Of a stretch of 64,000 nt of DNA, positions 36,512 to 49,335 are shown piece by piece. The first letter of the stretch is position 1. Each line of letters starts with the position of its first letter. The translations under genes were made by a program, and so were the position numbers. This DNA comes from Osedax fenrisi (lineage: Eukaryota > Annelida > Polychaeta > Sabellida > Siboglinidae). The DNA lies in the NCBI GenBank assembly GCA_964019155.1, contig OZ025239.1:5809883-5873882 (forward strand). Reading direction: 5' to 3'. The notes beneath the pieces were generated by a model. It was not told where the DNA came from and ran no database searches. It worked only from the letters and a program-made list of their open reading frames with translations.

Positions 36512-37555
36512 ATGGATAACAAATTATGTGTTCACTGTAATAAAGTTAATGAACATGATAAATATGTCACATGTATATGCGATATCATTGTGCATTATGA
36601 GTGTCTTCACCCTTATGGTAGTACACCTAATGCATGGGTATCTAGCAACCCTGTAATCAAGCATGTTACATCAATACTTGAGTCACCATCTTTCTTATTT
36701 AGATGTAATACATGCATTGGTAACTCTATTCAACCAAGTTGCCCTCTACCTTTAAATACATTTAAAGGTGAAATAAACAATATCGAATCCTCCACAAAGG
36801 ATATCCTTATCCGTCTTGATAAACAAGATAAGATATTAAATAATATATGTAAACTAGTAAATAATACCAGTACGATATATAAACACATAATACCACCTAC
36901 ATTCACCCCTACAATACCCTATAACCCCCCAAAACAACACTTTCCACCACCTACTCATCCTTTAAATATATCATACTCTTCAGCTGTACGACAAAGCCCA
37001 TACATGCCCATAAACAAAGTTAATACTACTATACCTGTAATTAATACTACTCCATCTAATTCTCTTGTTATTGAACATCTGAATGAAGATGAAAGAAATA
37101 TTAACTTCGTATATAAAATACTTTCATATTTAAATATGTCTAAAAACTCTCTGACCTCATACAAATTTATAAACTCAATATGTGTAATATACTTCAACTC
37201 ACCTAACTCTCTATACACATTTCATTCCAATGTGAACCATATTAAAAAAGACCCCCGATTCTCCCATCTTTATATACGAGAACAACGCTCAGGCAATGAA
37301 ATATTCAGAGGTAGAGTTATATATCATGCCATAAAAGAAAGTTTAACACCAACTGGCACTAGGTGCACCTATAATAATTATAATAATACATTTGAACTAC
37401 GTCAAACTAAGAACTCAAAAATAGATTGGTCCTGTAATCCCATAAATATTACAGAATATGATTTCAAAACATGGAAGACTTCTTATGAAGTATATATACA
37501 GACCAAACATAATACAAATAAAATTGACTTAGTCAATGACCAACACACACAATGA
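36512..37555 (+). CDS. LINE-P1 ORF1 protein (PHD-like zinc finger, coiled coil)
   Basis: 347 residues. An N-terminal Cys/His cluster (C6, C9, C21, C23, H28, C31, C65, C68) resembles the PHD-type finger found in ORF1 of many CR1-group elements. A predicted coiled coil at about 76-115 (IESSTKDILIRLDKQDKILNN) precedes a proline-rich linker (about 128-155), then a C-terminal domain of about 170 residues with HLNEDERNINFVYKIL and RVIYHAIKESLTPTGTRC. The role by family is binding element RNA to form a ribonucleoprotein. It starts at the ATG after ACCTAACC; an upstream AT-rich frame at 36,130-36,423 is a microsatellite artefact. ORF2 follows 13 bp later in another frame, implying reinitiation or similar. 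Confidence 0.88.
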   Translation: MDNKLCVHCNKVNEHDKYVTCICDIIVHYECLHPYGSTPNAWVSSNPVIKHVTSILESPSFLFRCNTCIGNSIQPSCPLPLNTFKGEINNIESSTKDILIRLDKQDKILNNICKLVNNTSTIYKHIIPPTFTPTIPYNPPKQHFPPPTHPLNISYSSAVRQSPYMPINKVNTTIPVINTTPSNSLVIEHLNEDERNINFVYKILSYLNMSKNSLTSYKFINSICVIYFNSPNSLYTFHSNVNHIKKDPRFSHLYIREQRSGNEIFRGRVIYHAIKESLTPTGTRCTYNNYNNTFELRQTKNSKIDWSCNPINITEYDFKTWKTSYEVYIQTKHNTNKIDLVNDQHTQ

Positions 37556-37568
37556 CATATAACCACCC

Positions 37569-40541
37569 ATGACAACCACATCAGATCAATATCCTCGACC
37601 TTCACCATTCCTACCAGTCACCATTCCTACCAGTATCATTCACCAATCTCATTCATCCTCACTACACATCATAAACCAAACCTATCCCTTACCTACCATC
37701 TCCAATATAAATATGTCCTCTGCACCATATAAAATTCCACACTTATCCAATATTAAGGCTGCAACACTTAATGTTTGCTCTATCAGAAATAAAGCTGATC
37801 TTATAATCGAATTATTTACTGATCTTAACTTAGATATTATGTGTATTACAGAAACATGGCTTAATCTTAATGATACCCCCATAATTGCCACATTAAACAC
37901 AAATACATTAAGCTTCGTTCACCTTCCAAGACCTAGTTCCCACTTTGGTGGAGGATTAGGTGTATTATATAACAAGTGTATTAAGCTAATAAGCTATAAA
38001 GACCTTTCTCTTGAACATTCCGAGGCTTTTTCATGCACATTTCATCCCAATAACTCACTTCCACTTACAATAATAACCATCTACCGACCACCGCATCAAT
38101 CTATTCCTCATTTTATTGAAGAACTCGATACTCTACTTTACGCATTAACTCCTAAAACAATTCTAACCGGTGATTTTAATATTCCTATCACCTCTACTTC
38201 ACATAATTCTCGACATCTCTACGATATACTTGAATCACACAATTTGTCCCAAAAAGTCACTACCCCTACACATACAGCAAACAATATTCTTGATCTTGTT
38301 ATATCAAATAAATCATCTGATATCATTTCCAACACTGTAACTCATAACCTTATAACTGACCACTACATTGTCCTTTTTAATATCCATGTCCCTAAGCCAA
38401 CCCGCCTATCAAAAACTATTAAAATTAGAAATATTGCTAAAATTGATATTTCAAAATTTATGGAAGACTTTATTAATAATATTTACATTTGTGGTAACAA
38501 CAAAACTTTATCCCATTTTGACTATATTCTTTCCTCTACTCTTGATGTTCATGCACCTATTAAACAAAAGTCGATTATAGTACGTGATAACTCAAAATGG
38601 TTTAATAATAATCTTGTCACCGAAAAACGAAAACTACGAAAAGCCGAAAAATGCTGGCGTAGATCTAAATCTACTACCGACTTTGACATATTTTTACTAT
38701 GCAGACAGCAATATCGTAGTTTACTCAAAACAACGAAAGAAAATTATTATACTGATCTACTTACTAACGCAGGAAAAGACTATAAGAAAATATTTAAAAT
38801 ATCCAATACACTACTAGGGCGCCTTAATCGACGTATTCTTCCAGATACTTCTATATTAGATAATATTAATAACTTTGATATATTCTTTACCGCTAAAGTA
38901 AATGACATTATTACATCTCTTCCCTCCCCTTTATCATATGTACCAACCATCCCTCCATATTCCCTTTCATTACTGAACCTTCCATCTACTTCGCTGGTTG
39001 AGAAGCTTCTCCTGTCTGTGAAATCAACATGTTCCCTTGACCCCATTCCTGTCACCCTCTTACATAAGCTGATACCTTATATTGTTATGTACTATAAGGA
39101 AATAATCGAAGAATCAATTATATCTGGCTCAGTACCTTCGTGTATGAAGTTAGCTAATGTTACTCCTACTATTAAAAAACCTGACTTGGATAAATCACTG
39201 CTCGCGAGCTACCGGCCGATATCACATCTCTCGTATATTTCTAAAGTACTTGAAAGAGTTGTAGCTATTCAACTTAATGACTATATACTCAGTAACAAAA
39301 TCCTCAATAAATTTCAGAGTGCTTATACTAAAAAGAAAAATACCGAAACAGCTCTTGTCTATATTATTAATTCCCTTCAGCGTGCATCCTTTAATAAACA
39401 TAGCTCTGTGATCATACTATTAGATCTTTCAGCAGCATTCGATACCTTAGATCATAGCACTTTAATGTTAAGACTTCAGTCTATAGGTATAAATGGAACC
39501 GCTCTTGAATGGTTCAAATCATATCTTCAAAATAGATATTTTTCTATTCAGATTGATTCTCTGACATCCACACCTCGGTCAATCCATCATGGTGTACCGC
39601 AGGGATCTGTTCTCGGACCAATACTCTTCAATATATACATGATCCCAATATTTGATATTTTTAATAAATATCCAAATATTGGCTACCATTCCTATGCAGA
39701 TGACCTACAAGTATATATGATTTTAAAAGACCCTACTAAAGATATACCTATACTCAACAACTGCCTTGAGGATATACGAACATGGCTAAACTCAAACTCT
39801 CTCTCACTGAATAGCTCAAAAACCATTGCACTCCATATTTCTTTATCAAATAAGTCCACTATTCCAAATATATATATTGGTAATGATTGTATACCTTACT
39901 CCAGATCAGCCCGTAATCTAGGAATTATATTAGACACCACATTATCATTTACACATCAGATCTCCAATATAATTAAATCAGTAAATTTTATATTATACAC
40001 TATACAAATTATTAGACCTTCAATATCCACTGAAATTGCTAAACTACTTATAACATCTCTTATTCTACCTAAATTAGATTACTGTAATTCGATTATTAAT
40101 GGTATACCGGATTATTTACTACATAAACTACAACTTTTGCAAAATTCAGCAGTCAGACTCATATACAATATAAATAAATTCTCTAGAACACACATATCAC
40201 CTTACATGAAAATATTACACTGGCTCCCAATTAAATACAGAATAATATATAAAATATGTATGCTAACCCATCATGCCACTCATCACAGCCAACCTGACTA
40301 CTTACATACTCTACTTACTCCCTATACATCATCACGCCCAATACGACTTTGCCTCAAGTATACTCTAGTCATACCAGATTTGCGTAATGTATCCATAAAA
40401 CAAAAGAGAGCCTTCTCAATATCTGCACCTATAGCCTGGAATAGACTTCCTTATAACATTCGTTCTATTCAATCAACCATGTTATTCAAAAATAAGCTTA
40501 AGACATATCTTTTCTCTTTGGCTTATCCTAATAACAACTAG
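37569..40541 (+). CDS. LINE-P1 ORF2 protein: AP-type endonuclease and reverse transcriptase
   Basis: 990 residues, uninterrupted. Endonuclease at about 60-270 has the expected landmarks: N68 in TLNVCS, E95 in TETW, YRPP at 172-175, TGDFNIP at 200-206, TDHY at 263-266. Reverse transcriptase at about 525-800 shows YRPIS (548-552), LLDLSAAFDTLDH (617-629), HGVPQGSVLGPILFN (674-688) and the catalytic YADD at 709-712. The C-terminal region has LDYCNS, LHWLP and a RAFSxxxPxxWNRLP tail. No RNase H domain is seen. It nicks target DNA and copies element RNA by target-primed reverse transcription in the nucleus. The clade is inferred as L2/CR1-like from the RT core and PHD ORF1. Confidence 0.93.
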   Translation: MTTTSDQYPRPSPFLPVTIPTSIIHQSHSSSLHIINQTYPLPTISNINMSSAPYKIPHLSNIKAATLNVCSIRNKADLIIELFTDLNLDIMCITETWLNLNDTPIIATLNTNTLSFVHLPRPSSHFGGGLGVLYNKCIKLISYKDLSLEHSEAFSCTFHPNNSLPLTIITIYRPPHQSIPHFIEELDTLLYALTPKTILTGDFNIPITSTSHNSRHLYDILESHNLSQKVTTPTHTANNILDLVISNKSSDIISNTVTHNLITDHYIVLFNIHVPKPTRLSKTIKIRNIAKIDISKFMEDFINNIYICGNNKTLSHFDYILSSTLDVHAPIKQKSIIVRDNSKWFNNNLVTEKRKLRKAEKCWRRSKSTTDFDIFLLCRQQYRSLLKTTKENYYTDLLTNAGKDYKKIFKISNTLLGRLNRRILPDTSILDNINNFDIFFTAKVNDIITSLPSPLSYVPTIPPYSLSLLNLPSTSLVEKLLLSVKSTCSLDPIPVTLLHKLIPYIVMYYKEIIEESIISGSVPSCMKLANVTPTIKKPDLDKSLLASYRPISHLSYISKVLERVVAIQLNDYILSNKILNKFQSAYTKKKNTETALVYIINSLQRASFNKHSSVIILLDLSAAFDTLDHSTLMLRLQSIGINGTALEWFKSYLQNRYFSIQIDSLTSTPRSIHHGVPQGSVLGPILFNIYMIPIFDIFNKYPNIGYHSYADDLQVYMILKDPTKDIPILNNCLEDIRTWLNSNSLSLNSSKTIALHISLSNKSTIPNIYIGNDCIPYSRSARNLGIILDTTLSFTHQISNIIKSVNFILYTIQIIRPSISTEIAKLLITSLILPKLDYCNSIINGIPDYLLHKLQLLQNSAVRLIYNINKFSRTHISPYMKILHWLPIKYRIIYKICMLTHHATHHSQPDYLHTLLTPYTSSRPIRLCLKYTLVIPDLRNVSIKQKRAFSISAPIAWNRLPYNIRSIQSTMLFKNKLKTYLFSLAYPNNN

Positions 40542-40619
40542 TCAACATTTAATGCACGGCCGAAAATTTCTGATGAAGTTGATGGCAGTGCCTAAAACAT
40601 TAGGTTACAGGTTACAGGT

Positions 40620-40902
<283 letters not shown>

Positions 40903-41388
40903 ACTTATTTGAATTAAATTATGTAATCTATTATTTATTTTATTCCTATATATATACAGAAATAACGTAAATAGTATCTACTAGATACGTAGGTTACATT
41001 AATAGGTTGCCGTAGTTCACTATTGTGGAAATTAGTTTAAATCACTGAAATAAATTAAAGTATGCGTGATAATTATTCTTATAGCGTGAAAATTGTATCA
41101 TCGATATAACAATTCATTTGATTGGTTGAAAAATGATAACTACTTTCGCCATCTATTGGATGTTTTACCCGGCCCGTATTAAAACCACCTGGCCCGTATT
41201 ACAAACATTGTTTGCAATACGGGCCGGGCACATTTTCGACGATACATAACATTTTTATAAAAATTGAAATTGTAATGTTATTGACGTTTATAATATCTAA
41301 ATCGTGATAAAATTTCATTAATTTATAATCATAAATAAAAAAGTTATTTGATAACATAAAAAGTGGCCCGTATTAGACATAATCCCCC

Positions 41389-41495
41389 TATATTTCATAA
41401 TATAACATTTTACCTATTATTATGTTATCATAGTATATACATATTATAAACTATATAGATGTCCTAATTAATTTTAATATTATAATTAATAGCAT
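41389..41495. repeat. Dispersed repeat R, right part
   Basis: TATTTCATAATATAACATTT onward matches 49,045-49,153. It completes the repeat begun at 30,150-30,555. Confidence 0.85.
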
Positions 41496-42120
41496 GCAAC
41501 TGAATATCATACATTTGATTAATATTTACTTATTAAATATTTAATATATTCAACGAATATTACTTCGATATTAACTAGATGTTGATACTAACATGTTGAT
41601 TTTATATATTATTTATAAATTTAATTATGTTATACTAATATTATATGATATTATTATGATATTTAAAAATATCTTATATTATAATTATTATAGTAATATT
41701 ATATTACTAATAACATCCTTATTTATTTTCGAATATTTTTAAATATTTAAAATAAAGGAATTATAGTTAGAAATTACAAAATTATAATTCGATTATTAAG
41801 GATATACATATATGTACATATGAGTTCTATATAGTTTCGGAAATCCCATTTAATTTAAAGTAGAATCAATAGATAATATGTGTATAATAAGTTAATACAA
41901 CGATAATTAAAGTGCTATATTTGGGTACTAATAATTTTTTTTAATTTTATTTTCAAATATATGTTAACTATTATTTGAAATTACTTAATTATACTATCAC
42001 ATAGTTTATAATATTATATTAAATATAAGTTAACTTATATTATTATTATCATTAGTTTATTATATTATTTAATGTATTCTTATTAGCACATATTTAAGAC
42101 AATATTAGTCATTATTGATA
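41496..42120. other. AT-rich spacer
   Basis: No gene or recognisable element end. Mostly A/T runs. Confidence 0.6.
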
Positions 42121-42122
42121 TA

Positions 42123-43077
42123 GAGGAAAGTCTCTGATTACTGATCCCTAAATGATTATTTGTAATAACTTATTCAATATTAAATATATTTAATTGACAT
42201 TTTATATTTAGGGTAATATTATGGCAAAGAATGATGTGACTATTTTAAATTTTTGATATAATAATATTTACAAGAATAAACCGGGGGGGGGGGGTCGGTA
42301 ATCAGATACATGTGCCTAATACCGACCCCCTTCTCCTATTACCGACCCCCTAAAATAATCATGGTATAAATAATTGTAGTATTATAATATCCAATAAAAA
42401 GAGTAAATATACATAAATATAATTAATTATAACATACACGCAATTTATTTGTTATTGAATTTATGTTTTAATAGTAATATTAAATTTAAATTTAAATGTT
42501 ATGGTAATTATATTAAAATAGTGTATATTATTATTTAATATTTATTTATCAATCAGTATGTATATAATCAACTGGAATCAAGAATCCTAAATCTATATCA
42601 ATGATACACAAACAACTTACGACACATTTTAGTAAAATACGGATCTATTTTGATATATTTTGATTATACAATAAATCACATGGGGTCGGTATTAGGATAA
42701 TGTAGGGGTCGGTAATAGGAAAATCATATAGGTTGCTATTAGTAAGATATATTGGTTAATATTTATTCAAATTCAATTATTTTTATAAAAGTTATAAAAA
42801 TGTTATTGATCTACAATATTAAGTGTAGTATTAAGTTTTATTTTAATTAATAAAGTATTTACAATGATTTAAAAAAAGTTATTATTCAAATATTTATAAA
42901 GGAAAAACAGAATATTTCATTTTATCAAATAACAATTGTATGATTGAATATTTTTTAAAACAAATACTTATCCATATTTATTATTAAATTACTAACATTT
43001 CATGTATATATATAATTTTTTGATATCTCTTATAGTTACAGAGATACGAGAGGGGTCGGTAATCGGAGACTTTCCCC
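42123..43077. mobile_element. Family-C TIR element (955 bp, complete)
   Basis: TA on both sides (42,121-42,122; 43,078-43,079). Left end GAGGAAAGTCTCTGATTACT and right end inverted GGGGAAAGTCTCCGATTACC. The word (TAATACCGACCCC) occurs at about 42,136; as a trio at 42,289-42,352; as a pair at 42,684-42,722; and at 43,053-43,066. A 12-base G run (42,283-42,294) is fused to one word. Non-coding. The reverse complement has the same word order as families A and B. Confidence 0.87.
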
Positions 43078-43084
43078 TAAATAT

Positions 43085-43900
43085 AAATTGGAATTAAATA
43101 AAAGTCAAAATATTAGCTACCATTCCTATGCAGTTGACCTTCAAATATATATGATTTTAAAGGACCCTTTTAATGGTATACATATACTTAACAACTGCCT
43201 TGGATATATACGGAAATGGCTAAACTCAAACTCTTTCTTACTGAATAGCTCAAAAACCATTGTACTTCATATTACACTATCAAATAATTCCACCATTCCA
43301 AATATATCCTATATATATATATATGTATATATATATATTGTTATTGTTATAGTTATTGTCAATATATATATATATATATATATATTGACAATGACTATAT
43401 ACCTTACTCCAGATCAGCCCGTAATATTGGAATTATATTAGACACTCCATTGTCATTTACTCATCAAATCTCCAATATAAATAATAATCTGTAAATGTTA
43501 TGTTATACACTATACAAATTATCAGACCTTTAATATCCGCAGATACATTGCTAAACTTCACGTAACATCCCGTATTCAGCCTAAATTAGATTACTGTAAT
43601 TCGATTATAAATGGAATAGCGGATTATTTACTACACAAATTACAACTTATACAAAATTCAGCTGTCCTACTCATATATAATATAACTAAATTCTCTAGAA
43701 TTCATATATCACCATACATGAACATATGACATTGGCTCCCAATTAAATACAGAATAATATATAACATATTTATGCTAACCCACCATGCAACTCATCACAG
43801 CCTACCTGATTATATATATATATATATACTCTACTTACTCCATATACATCATCCCGACCAATACGACTTTTCCTCAAGTGTATACAGCTTTAAAACTTGT
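43085..43900 (+). pseudogene. LINE-P2: C-terminal ORF2 fragment of the LINE-P family
   Basis: Matches LINE-P1 from about 39,670 to 40,380: YHSYAVDLQIYMILKDP (catalytic YADD changed to YAVD), NNCLGYIRKWLNSNSF, LNSSKT, then later frames with LTHHATHHS. It is 5'- and 3'-truncated. A TA-rich insertion at 43,305-43,390 with inverted ATTGTCAA/TTGACAAT edges breaks the frame. Dead. Confidence 0.85.
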
Positions 43901-44755
43901 ATTCTTTTCAGAGAATTTCCCTCCATTTCCCCCATTACACATTGCTCATGCTTTATCGCTGATCAAACCTACTACATCTATCACGTATGGTCTATATATT
44001 TATTCATATAAGTATATAATTCCTATAGGATGCCATTGCCTATAAGCTATATAGTGTAGCCTATACCGTATTCTAGGGAGGATATCACTAGTGTGGTCGT
44101 TCATATTATTAGGTAAACAACTTTATATATATAAAAGTGAAATCACAGTATTCTATAGAATTATATGATGTCTGGCTAATTCAAAAAATAAGAGCTTAAA
44201 ATTCAGTATTTATCGATATATTAGAAATATTCTGAGGTATATAAATTGTTGGCCACTACTCCGTTCCCTCCCCTACTGTATTATAGGGAGGATATCACTA
44301 GTGTGGTAAGTTACATAACATTATTGAAGGGACATCACTTATATTATACGTACTCGATTACAATGTTCCAATTAAAATATGGGATACAATGTGTGCCTGT
44401 CTGTATGAGTTGGTACATGTTTGATATAATACTAGTGTGTATTAGATGTTACTCGACTTCTGTGTTTAATTTATAACTTCGTGTGTTTAACTTACATTAA
44501 GCTACGACGTATAGTTAACTATGTTCTTAATACTATTCATTAATATTATGTATATTATATGTATAATTATGTTAATAAAATATTTAATAATAATGTAAAT
44601 TAGAACAAATAAAAACTAAATGTAATATAATATAATATTATAAATATAATATTATAGTTTTTATCGTCTCTGTTTCAGGTACAAATAATTATATTAATAT
44701 AATTATTGTTACTATATAATTAACTATGTTCTTAATAATATTCATTTATATTATG

Positions 44756-44815
<60 letters not shown>

Positions 44816-45016
44816 TATGTGGAGAAAATAATGTAATAATAATAATGTAAATTATAATGTTCTATAGAAATAATAAACATGGAGCTATATGTTATGTTCA
44901 ACTACGTGTAATTTAATATTCTTGTTTTTATCGTATCCGGTAAAAATAATTAGGTTATATATAATAAATCATTAATTATAATAATGATTATAAAAATCAT
45001 AACATATTTAGTATAA
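43901..45016. other. Non-coding region with local duplications
   Basis: No gene. Contains AGGGAGGATATCACTAGTGT twice (near 44,075 and 44,288) and a tandem duplication of about 210 bp: 44,515-44,700 and 44,720-44,955 both start TTAACTATGTTCTTAATA and include GTTTTTATCGT. The second unit is expanded by (TA)n at about 44,760-44,810. Confidence 0.6.
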
Positions 45017-45018
45017 TA

Positions 45019-45361
45019 GGGGAAAGTAAGCTAATACGGACACTTTAACAATACATGGTCTTAACATTTTATGACTCATTGTTTTTATTAAAAAATTACA
45101 ATATATCAATATTTTATGATTATAGATATTATTGTGATTTTAACATTTATTTTAATCTTTTAATTCCATAGATAACGGGGGTGTCCGTATTCGGTACCCA
45201 TGTCCGAATACGGACAACCTGTGTTATAATACGGACACCCTATATACCACTAGATTAACTATATATTATTGATGAATCAATCAGACAAACTACAATTACA
45301 TTATTTATAATTAATTTTATGAACAATTTATTCTAATTTAATTAGTTAATAATTTATTTAG
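45019..45361 (-). mobile_element. Family-A element A4, right half in reverse orientation
   Basis: TA at 45,017-45,018, then GGGGAAAGTAAGC and TAATACGGACAC. Words follow at about 45,182 (TGTCCGTATTCGG), 45,206 and 45,226, then the inner segment (TATACCACTAGATTAA, GATTCATCAAT complement). Its reverse complement continues A2 from the point where A3 stops. It joins LINE-X2 at AATTTATTTAG|CTATTG. Confidence 0.85.
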
Positions 45362-48300
45362 CTATTGTTAATTCACGTGATTACGATATTCTTATTTTCA
45401 CCGAAACCTGGCTATCTAATGAATTCACTGACTCTATGTTACTATCTAATTGCACGTATTACTCACTATTCAGACTTGATCGAATCACTAACACTCATGG
45501 TGGTGGTATTTTATTATATATTAACAAATCATACTATGCATGCACAATATCTTTAGTTCATAATTTTGAACTAATCGGTATACTATTCAATAATTATTTA
45601 CTGATTGTGGTAAATAGACCACCATCAATGTATCTAGTCAATACTATTAAACTATGTGACTTTATTTCTAATTTATTGGTTTCGTCGAATTCATGTTTAA
45701 TATATGGATATTTTAATCTACCCGGTATTGATTGGCTAGCAGGATCTGGACACACTAGGATTGAGAAATACTTCTACTCATTCACTCAAAAAGAGGCTAT
45801 AGTACAGCTAGTTGATTTTAATAATCGTAAATCTAATATCCTTGATCTGATCATTACTAACAACATTTTTATTGTATCATAAATATCTCCAATAAATCCA
45901 ATTGAATATGATAAACATGTGAGTGATCATATTTCTTCTATTCGTGTATTCTTCATCCATATTCTTCTTCTAATACGTCTAATAATTATTCTCGAAGTTC
46001 ACCATCTTTCAACTTTAGAAGAGCTGATTTTATTACTATTAAATCAGAACTAATGTCCACTGATTGGGATGCTTTCCTCAATAACTCTATTGATGGATCA
46101 GTTATGCTAAATAATTTTTCTAATTTACTTATTAAAATTTGTGATAACTATTCCCCTTTATATTAGCACAAAAAATATAAATTTCCTATTCATCTCAAAA
46201 TATTATTAAATAAATGCAGACATTTGCATAACAATATTAACAATTCTATTGGTTATGTGAAATGGCGAAAATGTCAATCAGAATTAGATTTTCATTCTAA
46301 AAAATATTTTATTGATAAAGAAAATGTAGTATTAAATTCAAATAATAAATCGTTATTTAATAAGTATTTAAATGATAAGCTCCATACATCTAACTCTATA
46401 TGACCTTTATTATGCTCAATTACAAATAATATAGAAACATCTGACGATGAAAAGGCTGTCTCTCTTTCTCGCCAATTTAGCTCTGTAATTATTATTAATA
46501 ATAGTACTAGTGTTAATTTTCCTTTTATAGCTTGACCTACACCTAATATTAACCAATTCTCTAATTATCCTATATCTCCTAATAATGTTAGAAAATGTCT
46601 ATGTTTACTGCCTAATAAATATAATAACTCCCCTGACGGGTTACCAAAGGCTATTTAAAATAAACTATCCTATGACATTTTTTATCCCTTATCGATTATA
46701 TACACCCTTATTCTTGAATCTGGAACTTGTCCTAGTATTTGGAAAAAGTCTTTCATTATACCTATATTTAAAAAAGGTGATCCATCTCTCGCTGTGAATT
46801 ACAGACCAATTAGCTTACTCCCAAGTTTATTAATTGTTTTCGAAAAAATACTCTCTTACCATTTATCCTATTATTTACGAACCAATGGTATCCTAACTGA
46901 GCACCAGTATGGGTTTCTATCTGATAAATCCACGGAGTTACAGCTTTTGAACTTTTATGGTTCAATTTTAAAATCAAAAAATGAATATATGACATCGAAT
47001 ATTACTTATATCGATATGGCTAAAGCTTTTGATAAAGTGTCACACTCCAAATTGTTATATAAGCTAGATTATTATGGTATTAGGGGGAATGTACATAACT
47101 GGTTAGCTTCTTATTTATCTAATCGAACTCAATGCATTAAAGTCAATAAAACGTATTCTAATTATGTACCTGTTACCTCTGGTGTTCCCCAAGGTTCTGT
47201 GATAGGTCCCTTACTATTCCTTATATACATAAACGATCTTCCTGATACAATAAATCCACATGTATTAACATACTTATTTGCAGATGATGCGAATCTAGCT
47301 AATAGCTTTAAATTACACGTGATAAATGATATGTAAGAAGTTCTAAATAGTCTATATAAATGGATGTTTTACTGGGAACTAGAACTGGCTTCTTCTAAAT
47401 ACGTTGTTATGAGAATATGATGCAATGACCTCCTTCCCCCCAGTTTACTCATTGAATGGAGTACTTTTACCTGTTTTCAAGCAATTCAAAGATCTGGGTA
47501 TCACTTTCTGTGATAATCTTAGTTTCAATATAGATATTAATTCAATATGCTCAAAAGTATATATACTTATTAATTAATATACTAATTAATAGAATTGTTA
47601 GATTCTTTATTACTAATGACTATGTATTTATTTTACAAGCTTATATAAGCTATGTGCGCCCAATACTAGAATATAATTCATCAATTTGGAATCCTCATAC
47701 AAATTATATAGGTAACGCTAAAGCTCTAGAAAGAGTCCAAAGACTATTTACTAAAAGATTATTCTATAGATGTAATATTAGCATGGCTCCTAATTCTAAT
47801 CGTTTATTTTATTTTAATATTAAATCTCTATCTCACCGCAGATTAATTAGCGACATGGTACTCACGTACACGATTCTTAATGGACTTTAGGATGTCGAGG
47901 CTACATCTATATTTGATACGTATAGCAGCCAATGCAGAGGCCCTCTAATTATACAACGACCCAGAAAATGTAAATCTACATATTACCTAAACTATTTTGG
48001 AAATAGAGTTCCTTCATTTATGGAATTCGCTTCCCAATAATATTTCATCATGTAAATCTGTCACCGTGTTATGTTAAAACATTCTTATTGGCTAAATTCT
48101 TATAAATGTTCACACTTATGATGTTTTATTTATCTTTATATATATATATGTGCTTACTTTTATGTATTTATTTATTTTTTTTTATTAATACTACATATAT
48201 TTCATTTGATTATGATATTTTGCAAGAGTTGTTTACACATCTGGATTGTGTGCAGCTTAATTCCAGAGGGCAGGATATGTCATACCACTCTTTATCAGGG

Positions 48301-48604
48301 ACTATCTCCATCCCTAGGGATTGTATCCATCCCATATGGGCCTGTTCAACCCGAGACTTCGGCTCTAGTTATTGTTTCACATATTCAGTTTATTGTATTT
48401 AACACTTTCACTAATTCATGTTTATTTTGGAATATGTTTAGTACACGGCCCGTTTAAATCAATTTTGTTATCAATTTTATAATATATTTATTTTAATTTC
48501 TTGTTTCGTGTCGATTTGTTTCGCTTTATTTTAAATTCACTACTATTATTATAATTGTATTCGTGTTGCCAAACAATAAACTATTTATCTATCTATCTAT
48601 CTAT
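45362..48604 (+). mobile_element. LINE-X copy 2 (5'-truncated, decayed)
   Basis: Begins within the endonuclease (45,365-45,882: TETWLS, VNRPPS, GYFNLPGIDW, NILDLIITNN; the GDFN aspartate is now tyrosine). RT pieces at 46,794-47,336 (YRPISLLPSLL, TYIDMAKAFDKVSH, GVPQGSVIGPLLFLIYINDL, LFADDA) and 47,654-47,890 (C-terminal). The 3' UTR runs to a (CTAT)n tail at about 48,585-48,608. Stops and frame changes (for example 46,532, 47,334, 47,418) inactivate it. It is the inverted partner of LINE-X1. Confidence 0.9.
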
Positions 48605-48619
48605 CTATACCTATAGGGC

Positions 48620-49153
48620 AATATAATATAGGTGGTATATAATAATGAACACCCTATAAAGGGCTTCAAAATAATTTGTAGTTCAATATTTAATAATATA
48701 TAATATTTTTAATAGATATCATAATAAAATATTAAATAATAATATTAATATTTAATAGAATTTTATTTATTTTTGTTACGTTTTATAGTTTATACAATTA
48801 ATATGCTTTTTCCTCTAAAAAGGCTAAATATTACTAAATTTTAATATTATTATTATTTATATTACAAAATATATATTATAAAATAAGAAAACATGTATCC
48901 AATGGGAATAGAAGCCATTCCTTCTGCGTTGTGTACAGTAATTTAACCTCTATACTACCAAACCGATTATATTAATTGTATATAATTAATAATAGTGTTA
49001 TTAGTTTTGATTTAATTATAAATATAATTAGAATAGAATTATATTTCATAATATAACATTTTACCTATTATTATGTTATCATATTATACACATATTATTT
49101 ATTATATCTAGAAACTATATAGATATCCTAATTAATTTTCATATTATAATTAA
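48620..49153. repeat. Dispersed repeat R, uninterrupted copy (empty site)
   Basis: Matches 30,190-30,555 plus 41,389-41,495 contiguously, with GAATTATATTTCATAA at the joint, one TA only. A minus-strand tRNA-like stretch (TGGTAGTATAGAGGTTAA; GGCTTCTATTCC) lies near 48,905-48,965, so the unit may include a SINE. Confidence 0.82.
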
Positions 49154-49333
49154 TGGTTCGCGCATTCCCATATCCAGGCATCGCACGTACACATTTAACG
49201 TATAATCAATCAGCAACTCGCGTGCTGTCTGGGTCAACCAATTAGCGACGTGCACTCGTTTATGAGTATAAGCTAATCGGCAGGTGTACCAACAACTTAC
49301 TAGACGATAGATACCCGTTTATGTTATCATACC
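49154..49333. other. Less AT-rich unique segment
   Basis: About 180 bp, noticeably richer in G+C than its surroundings (CACGTACACATTTAACG, CTCGCGTGCTGTCTGGG). It continues beyond element D at 50,322-50,360. No convincing reading frame. Possibly part of an unrecognised element or an old exon. Confidence 0.4.
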
Positions 49334-49335
49334 TA

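Noticed and set aside
43305..43390. Independent TIR element inside LINE-P2 (ATTGTCAA ... TTGACAAT)
   Set aside because: Only about 85 bp of TA repeat with 8-bp inverted edges; simple-repeat expansion explains it as well.
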